This document shows, piece after piece, positions 20,078 through 30,356 of a DNA stretch of 64,000 nucleotides. Numbering within the stretch: the stretch's first letter is position 1; each line of letters starts with the position of its first letter. Where the stretch lies: contig OZ038382.1 of assembly GCA_964036045.1 (NCBI GenBank), forward strand, positions 107,158,578 to 107,222,577. The letters are read 5' to 3'. The position numbers and the translations under genes were made by a program. This DNA is from Eutreptiella sp. 'Long Island Sound 2002'. Its lineage: Eukaryota > Euglenozoa > Euglenophyceae > Eutreptiales > Eutreptiaceae. The notes under the pieces were generated by a model. It saw only the letters and a program-made list of their open reading frames with translations, searched no databases and had not been told where the DNA came from.

Positions 20078-20730
20078 AAAATCACCTCGCAGAGGTTGTT
20101 AGATCAAAGCTAGGCAGGCGTATATAGGGGAAAACACCACATACCCCCCCTTTTGGGCCTTTTTGGGCCTATTCGCGTACCCTACCCCAAGGAGTTGAAT
20201 TCTTAGTTAAACGTTTTGTAAAATCATTATTTTTTGTCCAACAAACACATCCCCTAATGAGTTTTATTGGTCCGGACCCCCTTACCCCTCCCCCGTTTAA
20301 AAAGCACCTTTTTGACGTTTTGAGGGAGGTAGGGGGGTTGGGGGCGGTGGTGGGGGGGGGTCAAAAATGTCGAAAAAAAGACCCCCCCTTTGTTTTGGGT
20401 CGAAAATCATGAATCTTTTCATTTTTTTTCGATTTTGAGCCCAAAAAAGGGTTTCCTGAGCCCGACTCCATAGGGTTTGTATGGAGCGGAGTGGGACAAG
20501 CGCTTTTGCACTTTCTGCACTCTTTCAGCCATGTTTGGTATGTTGGCGGTTTTGGCGAGCTCGGTGACCCGGTGGTACCCACTTTTGGGGGTGTGAGTGG
20601 GGATGTTGTGATAGTATATGCCTACGAGGATACAGAAGGACGTTTTTTTTGCAGTCTATAGCCTTGCTTAGCTCCGGTCAGTGCCGGTGGCAAAGATGCG
20701 AAATGGGTGTTTCCACAAATAATGGGATGG
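20078..20730 (+). repeat. R1 interspersed repeat, copy e
   Basis: Full-length R1 with all ordered landmarks, including the TATA-like GCGTATATAGGGGAAAA and the G-run at 20350-20360. It passes into the S2 array. Confidence 0.75.
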
Positions 20731-23700
20731 TGAATGGGTTGGTATACAAAGTGCTGATGCCGTTGTTCGTCCCGGGTAGCTCAAAAATCAAAGTTTTCGA
20801 AAGTTGTTTTTCTGATGTTGTGCCCACCCAAAATGACCATTCAAGGTATGTAAAGCATATTTTAGGCCCTATTTACGTGTTTTTCACCCTGTTTGGGTAA
20901 TAGGTCCGAGGGGGGGGGGGAGTCCTCCGAAGGGATTGGTACGGAACCTGCTTATGCAGTTTTTTACCCCGGGCAGCTCAAAAATGAAAGTTTTCGAAAC
21001 TTGTTTTTCTGATGTCCTGCCCACCCAAAATGACCATTCAAGGTACTTAAAACATGATTTAGGCTGCATTTACGTGTTGTAACCCCTGTTTGCATAATAG
21101 GACTGGGGTGGGGGGTCCTCCCAAGGGGCTGGTACACAACCTGCTTATGTAGTTTTTCAGCCTAGGGAGCTCAAAAATCGAAGTTTTTGAAAGTTGTTTT
21201 TCTGATGATGTGCCCACCTAAAATGACCATCCACGGTGCGTAAACCATGTCTTAGGCTCCATTGGCGTGTTCTTCACCCTCTTTGGGTAATGGGTCCGGG
21301 GGGGGGTCCTCCCAAGGGGTTGGTACACAACCTGCTTATGCAGTTTTTCACACCGGGCAGCTCAAAAATCGAAGCTTTCGAAAGTTGTTTTTCTGTTGTT
21401 GTGCCCACCTAAAATGACCATGCAAGGTATGTAAAGCATATTTTTGGCCGTATTTTCCTGTTCTTCACCCTGTTTGGGCAAAAGGTTGGGGGGGGGGGGG
21501 TCCTCCCAAGGAATTGGTACACAACCTGCTTATGCAGTTTTCTCAGCCCGGGCAGCTGAAAAATGGAAGTTTTCGAAACTTGTTTTTGTGATGTTGTGCC
21601 CGCCTAACATGACCATCCAAGGTACGTAAAGAATGTTTCAGGCCGCATTTACGTGTTTTTCACCCTGTTTGCATAATAGGTCCGGGGTGGGGAGTCCTCC
21701 CAAGGGGTTGGTACACAACCTGCTAATGTAGTTTTTGAGCCTAGGGAGCTCAAAAATCGAAGCTTTCGAAAGTTGTTTTTCTGATGTTGTGCCCACCCAA
21801 AATGACCATCCACGGCACGCAAAGCATGTTGTAGGCCGTATTTACGTGGTTTTCTAACCTGTTTGCATAATAGGTCCGGGCTGGGGGGTCCTCCCAAGGG
21901 GTTGGTACACAACCTGCTAATGTAGTTTTTTAGCCTAGGGAGCTCAAAAATCGAAGTTTTTGAAAGTTGTTTTTCTGGTGTTGTGCCCCGGTAAAATGAC
22001 CATCCAAGGTATGTAAAGCATGTTTTAGGCCGTATTTACGTGTTTTTCACCCTGTTTGGGTAATAGGTCCGGGGGGGGGGGGGGGGGGTTCCTCCCAAGG
22101 GGTTGATACACAACCTGCTTATGCAGTTTTTCACCCCGGGAAGCTCCAAAATGGAAGTTTTCGAAAGGTGTTTTTCTGATGATGTGCCCACCTAAAATGA
22201 CCATCCCAGGTATGTAAAGCATGTTTTAGGCCGCATTTACGTGTTTTTCACCCTGTTTGGGTAATAGGTCCGGAGGGGCGGTCCTCCCAAGGGGTTGGTA
22301 CACAACCTGCTAATGTAGTTTTTCAGCCTAGGGAGCTCAAAATTCGAAGTTTTCGAAAGTTGTTTTTCTGCTGTTGTGCCCCGCTAAAATGACCATCCAA
22401 GGTATGAAAGGCATGTTGTAGGCCGTATTTACGTGTTTTTCACCCTGTTTGGGTAATCCGTCCGGGAGGGCGGTCCTCCCAAGGGATGGGTACACAACCT
22501 GCTTATGCAGTTTTTCATCCCGGGAAGCTCAAAAATCGAAGTTTTTGAAACTTGTTTTTCTGATGTTGTGCCCGCCTAAAATGACCATCCAAGGTACGTA
22601 CAGCATGTTTTCGGCTCGATTTGCGTGTTTTCCCCCCTGTTTGGGTAATAGGTTCGGGGGGGGGGGTCCTCCGAAGGGGTTGGTACAGAACCTGCTAATG
22701 AAGTTTTTCACCACGGGCAGCTCAAAAATCGCAGTTTTCGAAAGTTGTTTTTCTGATGATGTGCCCACCTAAAATGACCATCCAAGATATGAAAAACATG
22801 TTTTAGGCCGCATTCACGTGTTTTTCACCCTGTTTTGGTAATAGGTCCGGGGGGGCGGTCCTCCCAAGGGATGGGTACAGAACTTGCTTATGCAGTTTTT
22901 CACCCCGGGCAGCTCAAAAATTGAAGTTTTCGAAAGTTGTTTTTCTGATGTTTTGCCTACCTAAAATGAACATCCAAGGTACGTAAAGCATGTTTTAGGC
23001 CGCATTTACGTGTTTTTCACCCTGTTTGGGTAATAGGTCCCGGGGGGGGGTCCTCCCAAGGGATTGGTACACAACCTGCTTATGTAGTTTTTCACCCCGG
23101 GCAGCTCAAAAATCAAAGCTTTTGAAACTTGTTTTTCTGATGATGGGCCACCTAAAATGACCATCCAAGGTATGTAAAGCACATTTGAGGCCGTACTTTT
23201 GTGTTTTTCCCCCTGTTTGGGTAATAGGTCCGGGGGGGGGGGGGGGGGCTCCCAAGGGATTGGTACACAACCTGCTTATGCAGTTTTATCACCCTGAGCA
23301 GCTCAAAAATGGAATTTTTTCGAAACTTGTGTTTGTGATGTTGTGCCCGCCTAACATGACTATCCAAGGTACGTAAAGCATGTTTTAGGCCGCATTTTCG
23401 TCTTTTTCACCCTGTTTGCCTGATAGGTTCAGGGTGCGGCATCCTCCAAAGGGGGTGGTACACAACCTGCTTATGTAGTTTTTCAGCCTAGGGAGCTCAA
23501 AAATCGAAGTTTTCGAAAGTTGTTTTTCTGATGTTGTGCCCACCTAAAATGACCATCCACGGTACGTAAAGCATGTTTTAGGCCGCATTTACGTGGTTTT
23601 CAACCTGTTTGCATAATAGGACTGGGGTGGGGGGTCCTCCCAAGGGGTTGGTTCACAACCTGCTAATGTAGTTTTTCAGCCTAGGAAGCTCAAAAATCGA

Positions 23701-26700
23701 AGTTTTTGAAAGTTGTTTTTCTGCTGTTGTGGCCCGCTAAAATGACCATCTAAGGTATGTAAAGCATGTTGTAGGCCGTATTTACGTGTTTTTCACCCTG
23801 TTTGGGTAATAGGTCCGGGAGGGCGGTCCTCCCAAGGCATTGGTACACAACCTGCTTATGCAGTTTTTCATCCCGGGCAGCTCAAAAATCGAAGTTTTTG
23901 AAACTTGTTTTTCTGATGTTGTGCCCGCCTAAAATGAACATCCAAGGTACGTACAGCATGTTTTTGGCTCCATTTGCGTGTTTTTCCCCCTGTTTGGGTA
24001 ATAGGTCCGGGGGGGGGGGGGGGGTCCTTCGAAGGGGTTGGTACAGAACCTGCTAATGAAGTTTTTCACCACGGGCAGCTCAAAAATTGCAGTTTTCGAC
24101 AGTTGTTTTTCTGATGATGTGCCCACCTAAAATGACCATCCAAGGTATGAAAAAGATGTTTTAGGCCGCATTTACGTGTTTTTCACCCTGTTTGGGTAAT
24201 AGGTCCGGGGGGGCGGTCCTCCCAAGGGATGGGTACACAACTTGCTTATGCAGTTTTTCACCCCGGGCAGCTCAAAAATTGAAGTTTTCGAAAGTTGTTT
24301 TTCTGATGTTGTGCCTACCTAAAATGACCATCCAAGGTACGTAAAGCATGTTTTAGGCCGCATTTTTGTGTTTTTCACCCTTTTTCGGTAATAGGTCCGG
24401 GGGGGGGGGGGGGGGGGCTCCCAAGGGATTGGTACACAACCTGCTTATGCGTTTTTTCACCCCGAGCAGCTCAAAAATGGTAGTTTTCGAAACTTGTGTT
24501 TGTGATGTTGTGCCCGCCTAACATGACTATCCAAGGTACGTAAAGCATGTTTTAGGCCGCATATACGTGTTTTTCACCCTGTTTGGGTAATGGGTCCAGG
24601 GTGGGGGGTCCTCCCAAGGGGCTGGTACACAACCTGTTTATGTAGTTTTTCAGCCTAGGGAGCTCAAAAATCGAAGTTTTTGAAAGTTATTTTTCTGATG
24701 TTGTGCCCACCTAAAATGACCATCCACGGTACGTAAAGCATGTTTTAGGCCGCATTTACGTGTTTTTCACCCTGTTTGCATAATAGGTCCGGGGTGGGGG
24801 GTCCTCCCAAGGGGTTGGCACACAACCTGCTAATGTAGGTTTTCAGCATAGGAAGCTCAAAAATCGAAGTTTTTGAAAGTTGTTCTTCTGCTGTTGTGCC
24901 CCGCTAAAATGACCATCCAAGGTATGTAAAGCATGTTTCCGGCCGCATTCACGTGTTTATCACCCTGTTTGGGTAAGAGGTCCGGGGGCGCGGTCCTCCC
25001 AAGGGATGGGTACACAACCTGCTTATGCAGTTTTTCACCCCGGGCAGCTCAAAAATCGAAGTTTTTGAAAGTTGTTTTTCTGATGTTGTGCCCGCCTAAA
25101 ATGACCATCCAAGGTACGTACAGCATGTTTTCGGCTCCATTTGCGTGTTTTTTCCCCTGTTTGGGTAATAGGTCCGGGGGGGGGGGTCCTCCGAAGGGGT
25201 TGGTACAGAACCTGCTAATCAAGTTTTTCACCATGGGCAGCTCAAGAATCGCAGTTTTCGAAAGTTGTTTTTCTGATGATGTGCCCACCTAAAATGACCA
25301 TCCAAGGTATGTAACGCATGTTACCTGCGTTTACGTGTTTTTCACCCTGTTTGGGTAAGAGGTCTGGGGGGGCGGTCCTCCCAAGGGATGGGTAAACATC
25401 TTGCTTATGCAGTTTTTCACCCCGGGTAGCTCAAAAATTGAAGTTTTCGAAAGTTATTTTTGTGATGTTGGGCCACCTAAAATGACCATCCAAGGCATGT
25501 AAATCACATTTTAGGCTGTATTTTTGTGTTTTTCACCCAGTTTGCGTAGAAGGTCCGGGCTGGGAGGTCCTCTCAAGGGGTTGGTACACAACCTGCTAAT
25601 GTAGTTTTTCAGCCTAGGGAGCTCAAAAATCGAAGTTTTTGAAAGTTGTTTTTCTGCTGTTGTGCCCCGCTAAAATGACCATCCAAGGTATGTAAAGCAT
25701 GTTGTAGGCCGTATTTACGTGTTTTTAACCCTGTTTGGGTAATAGGTCCGGGAGGGCGGTCCTCCCAAGGGATGGGTACACAACCTGCTTATGCAGTTTT
25801 TCAACCCGGGCAGCTCAAAAATTGAAGTTTTTGAAACTTGTTTTTCTGATGTTGTGCCCGCCTAAAATGACCATCCAAGGTACGTACAGCATGTTTTCGG
25901 CTCGATTTGCGTTTTTTTCTCCCTGTTTGGGTAATAGGTCCGGGCGGGGGTCCTCCCAAGGGGTTGGTACAGAACCTGCTAATGAAGTTTTTCACCACGG
26001 GCAGCTCAAAAATCGCAGTTTTCGAAAGTTGTTTTTCTGATGATGTGCCCACCTAAAATGACCATCCAAGGTATGTAAAACATGTTTTAGGCCGCATTTA
26101 CGTGTTTTTCACCCTGTTTGGGTAATAGGTCCAGGGGGGGGCGGTCCTCCCAAGGGATGGGTACACAACTTGCTTATGCAGTTTTTAACCCCGGGCAGCT
26201 CAAAAATCGAAGTTTTCGAAACTTGTTTTTCTGATATTGTGCCCACCTAAAATGAACATCCAAGGTACGTAAAGCATGTTTCAAGCCCTATTTATGTGTT
26301 TTTCACCCTGTTTGCATAAATGGTCCAGGGTGGGGCGTCCTCCCAAGGGGTTGGTACACAACCTGCTAATGTAGTTTTTCATCCCAGGGAGCTCAAAAAT
26401 CGAGGTTTTTGAAAGTTGTTTTTCTGCTGTTGTGCCCCGCTAAAATGACCATCCAAGGTATGTAAAGCATGTTTTAGGCCGCGTTTACGTGTTTTTCACC
26501 CTGTTTGGGTAATAGGTCCAGGGGGGGGCGGTCCTCCCAAGGGATGGGTACACAACTTGCTTATGCAGTTTTTCACCCCAGGCAGCTCAAAAATCGAAGT
26601 TTTTGAAAGTTATTTTTCTGATATTGTGCCCACCTAAAATGAACATCCAAGGTACGTAAAGCATGTTTTAAGCCCTATTTACGTGTTTTTCACCCTGTTT

Positions 26701-26905
26701 GCATAATAGGTCCAGGGTGGGGGGTCCTCCGAAGGGGTTGGTACACAACCTGCTAATGTAGTTTTTCATCCTAGGGAGCTCAAAAATCGAAGTTTTTCAA
26801 AGTTGTTTTTCTGCTGTTGTGCCCCGCTAAAATGACCATCCAAGGTATGTAAAGCATGTTTTAGGCTGTATTTACGGGTTTATCACCCTGTTTGGGTAAT
26901 AGGTT
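20731..26905 (+). repeat. S2 G-tract satellite array, about 32 monomers
   Basis: The landmark 'TGACCATCC' (or a one-base variant) recurs 32 times from about 20837 to 26836, a mean period of 193.5 bp. Every monomer has a poly-G tract of 5-20 bases, then TCCTCCCAAGG, ACAACCTGC, AGCTCAAAAATCGAAGTTTT and GTAAAGCATGTTTTAGGCCG. At least two monomer types alternate: one with CTAATGTAGTTTTTCAGCCTAGG and one with CTTATGCAGTTTTTCACCCCGGG. Short ORFs across it are not genes. Confidence 0.95.
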
Positions 26906-27765
26906 CGGGGTTTGAGGTTTGAGGTTTGATTTTGCGGGTACTAGACGTCTTTCGGCCCCGGGGGGTCACCTGGTCGGGCCAGGTGATATCCTCCCCACCG
27001 GGTCCTAGTGGGGGGCCCTCCAAGACGCACCCCCTGCCTGGTGGCGGAGTCCCCCGGGTTCACAGAGCTCGGAGCCCCGTCCCTCCCCGGTTTCCCCGTG
27101 TCGCCACTCCCCGGTCAGTGCATCAATTCGCAGCCGTGGCTGTGGGCGCTTACCCACCGCGTCGCCCCCCTAATGCGTGGTCGCCCGGGGCGCCGGCGCC
27201 GCCGGGCCCGTGCTACTGGCTTGTCGCTAGTGGGACCCCCTTGGGCTGGCGCGGAGGCTGCCTAGCCTGGGGGTTGCGGCGTGGCGCAGTGCGCCACCAC
27301 TGCCTTGGCGGGTGCAGTGCCCCGTCCGTGTGTGCGCGGCGCTCACGGCCGGTTCGGGGGGCTCGGGCCGGTACCTGGTGTAGTGTCTCTCCCGTTTCCC
27401 CCATCCCGCCCCGCGTGTCCCGCGCTGCGTGTGGCAGGCCGTCCTGTCCGGGTGTCCCTCACCCTCGCTCGCTGGTACGCCATTCCACGCGGTCTGTGCG
27501 TTCCGCGTGCTCGGTCCGGTTGCCCTTCTGGTAGTCCCCGCGTGCCCTTTGCGTGTGTGTGCGCTTGCGCTCCCGCGGCGTCCGCTCCCCCCCCCTCTCG
27601 GTGGTGTGGCGTGCGCACCTCGCGCGGTCCCGGCACTGGGCGCTGGTAGGGCCGTTCCACGTGGTCCTTGCCCCTCCGCGTGTCCTGCCCCGGTCCCTTG
27701 CTCCGTCTGGCGTGCTTGGGGGGGGGCGGTCCGGTCCCGGTTCCCCCCTACCTGGCTGTTGTTGC
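26906..27765 (+). repeat. inverted arm, right copy
   Basis: Opens with three tandem GTTTGAG units (26906-26927), then a perfect 8-bp hairpin TCACCTGGTCGGGCCAGGTGA near 26966. Outward it matches the reverse complement of 19011-19885 throughout. Its outer half holds two degenerate tandem copies of a 'CCATTCCACGCGGTC' type segment. It passes into degenerate S1. Confidence 0.85.
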
Positions 27766-29822
27766 GAGGGGCGTCTGAGGTCAGGCGCTCCCCCTCCCCC
27801 GACTGCCCGCCCACTGGGCGGGCTGTTGGGGTCCGCTACCCACGTGCTGTGGGCGCGGGTGTGTGGGTGTGGGGGCCCAACACTGTCCCCTTGGCCTGCA
27901 TGCCCTGTGGGGGCTGCGTGCCGCGGGGGTGGTGTGGTGGGGGGGGGTCCCCGGGGGGGGGTGGCCTGCCACTGTTGTGAGGGGCGTCTGGTGTCGGGCG
28001 CTCTCCCTCCCCCGACTGCCCGTCCTCTGGGAGGGCTGCCGGCGCCACCTACCCACTGGCTGTGGGTGCGGGGGGGTGCGGGCGTGGGGACCCATCACCA
28101 ACCCCACAGAGCGCGCTCTTGCGAGCTGGCTTTGCGCGCTGTGGGGGCGGCACGAGGGCGCCCCCCCAGGGGCGCCTCCTGCCTGGGTATGGGGCGTCCG
28201 GGGTTGGGCGTTCTCCTACCCCCGAGTGCCCGCCCTCTGGGCGGGCTGCCGGGGCCCACTACCCACTGGCTGTGGATGCGGGGGGGTGCGGGCATGGGGA
28301 GCCCGTCACCAACCCCACAGCGCGCGCTCTTGCGCGCTGTGGGGGCGGCATGAGGGTGCCCGGGGGGGGGCGCCTCTTGCCTGGGTGTGGGGCGTCCAGG
28401 GTCGGGCGCTCTCCCACCCCCGACTGCCCGCCCTCTGGGCGGGCTGCCGGGGGCCACTACCCACTGGCTGTGGTTGCGGGGGGATGCGGGCGTGGGGACC
28501 CGTCACCGACTCCACAGCGCGCGCTCTTGCGAGCTGGCTTTGCGCGCTGTGGGGGCGGCACAAGGGCGCCCGGGGGGGGCGCCTCCTGCCTGGGTGTTGG
28601 GCGTCTGGAGTCGGGCGCTCTCCGACCCCCGACTGCCCGCCCTCTGGGTGGGCTGCCGGGGCCCACTACCCACTGGCTGTGGGTGCGGGGGGGTGCGGGC
28701 GTGGGGACCCGTCACCGACCCCACAGCGCGTGCTCTTGCGAGCTGGCTTTGCGCGCTGTGGGGGCGGCACGAGGGCGCCCGGGGGGGGCGCCTCCTGCCT
28801 GGGTGCGGGGCGTCCGGGGTCGGGCGCTCTCCCAACCCCGACTGCCCGCCCTCTGGGCGGGCTGCCGGGGCCCACTACCCACTGGCTGTGGGTGCGGGGG
28901 CGTGCGGGCGTGGGGACCCGTCACCAACCCCACAGCGCGCGCTCTTCGAGTTGGCTTTGCGCGCTGTGGGGGCGGCACGAGGGCACCCGCGGGGGGGGGC
29001 GCCTCCTGCCTGGGTGTGGGGCGTCCGGTGTCGGGCGCTCTCCCACCCCCGACTGCCCGCCCTCTCGGCGGGCTGCCGGGGCCCACTACCCACTGGCTGT
29101 GGGTGCGGGGGGGTGCGGGCGTGGGGACCCGTCACCAACACCACAGCGCGCGCTCTTGCGAGCTGGCTTTGCGCGCTGTGGGGGCGGCATGAGGGTGCCC
29201 GGGGGGGCGCCTCTTGCCTGGGTCTGGGGCGTCCGGGGTCGGGCGCTCTCCCGGCCCCGACTGCCCGCCCTCCGGGCGGGCTGCCGGGGCCCCCTACCCA
29301 CTGGCTGTGGGTGCGGGGGGGTGCGGGCGTGGGGATCCATCACCAACCCCACAGCGCGCGCTCTTTCGACCTGGCTTTGCGCGCTGTGGGGGCAGCACGA
29401 GGGCGCCCGGGGGGGGGCGCCTTCTGCTTGGCCGTGGGGCGTCCGGGGTCGGGCGCTCTCCCACCCCTGACTGCCCGCCCTCTGGGTGGGCTGCCGGGGC
29501 CCACTACCCACTGGCTGTGGGAGCGGGGGGGTGCAGCCGTGGGGACCCGTCACCGGCCCCACAGCGCGCGCTCTTGCGAGCTGGCTTTGCGCGCTGTGGG
29601 GGCGGCATGAGGGTGCCCGGGGGGGGCGCCTCTTGCCTGGGTGTGGGATGTCCGGGGTCGGGCGCTCTCCCACCCCCGACTGCCCGCCCTCTGGGCGGGC
29701 TGCCGGGGCCCACTACCCACTGGCTGTGGGTGCGGGGGGGTGCGGGCGTGGGGACCCGTCACAAACCCCACAGCGCGCGCTCTTGCGAGCTGGCTTTGCG
29801 CGCTGTGGGGGCGGCATGAGGG
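27766..29822 (-). repeat. S1 satellite array (orientation B), about 9-10 monomers
   Basis: Reverse-complement orientation of the left S1 arrays, period about 208-209 bp. The first two units next to the arm are degenerate, and the rest are near consensus. This subfamily has CTGCCCGCCCTCTGGGCGGG, where the left arrays have a CACGCCCGAAAGGACGAG-type segment. Interrupted at 29822 by element 2. Confidence 0.93.
29818..29822. repeat. target-site duplication of element 2 (left copy)
   Basis: GAGGG, repeated at 40782-40786. Removing the element and one copy restores the S1 consensus CATGAGGGTGCCCGG. Confidence 0.85.
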
Positions 29823-30356
29823 TGTAAGTGCGGCTAACCCCCATCTGCTCAGATTTTCGTAGATCTGCCCCAGATTGACTACATTTTGGTCATTTTCTCT
29901 GCTTCGGCGGAATCGCCGCCTCGCAGCTCAGTCTCAGGATCAGACCTATATATTTCTGATGTGCCGGATCTGATTCCGCGGTCCATTCATCGTAAATCCG
30001 CCGCGTTCCGATCATTTACCTGGAATCGCCATTTGCCGCTGACGCCCGCTCGCGGGCCAGATCGGCCAAATATTTTTTCACAATCGGATTTATATAAATC
30101 TTTTCAGACAGATATGGACACTCAGATGTACTTAGGATAATCCGCATCAATTTTCTTCATAGACTGGGATTTTCTGCCGGATAACAATCAACATGGATCT
30201 TGCTTCTGTTGTTGCTGCTCTCGCCTCCGTTGGTGTCCGTGTATCCGGTTCTACCCCCAACAGCAGCGTTCAGGTCGACTCCTCGCGTGCCTGCCCCACT
30301 GGTCTTGCCGGCCCCGAGCCCTCCGGCACCTTCCACGACCCAGGGCAGCACTTTCA
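29823..30356 (+). repeat. element 2 5' LTR
   Basis: 534 bp, TGTAAGTGCGG...CACTTTCA (TG...CA). Nearly identical to 40249-40781. It includes the first 54 codons of gag. Confidence 0.93.
30091..30099 (+). promoter_or_regulatory. candidate TATA box in element 2 LTR
   Basis: TATATAAAT about 94 nt upstream of the gag ATG; a second AT-rich TATATATT lies near 29947. Present in both LTRs. The transcription start is inferred, not seen. Confidence 0.5.

Noticed and set aside
20731-26905. CRISPR-like array (regular repeats)
   Set aside because: The whole 193-bp unit is repeated, with no unique spacers, in a eukaryotic satellite context.
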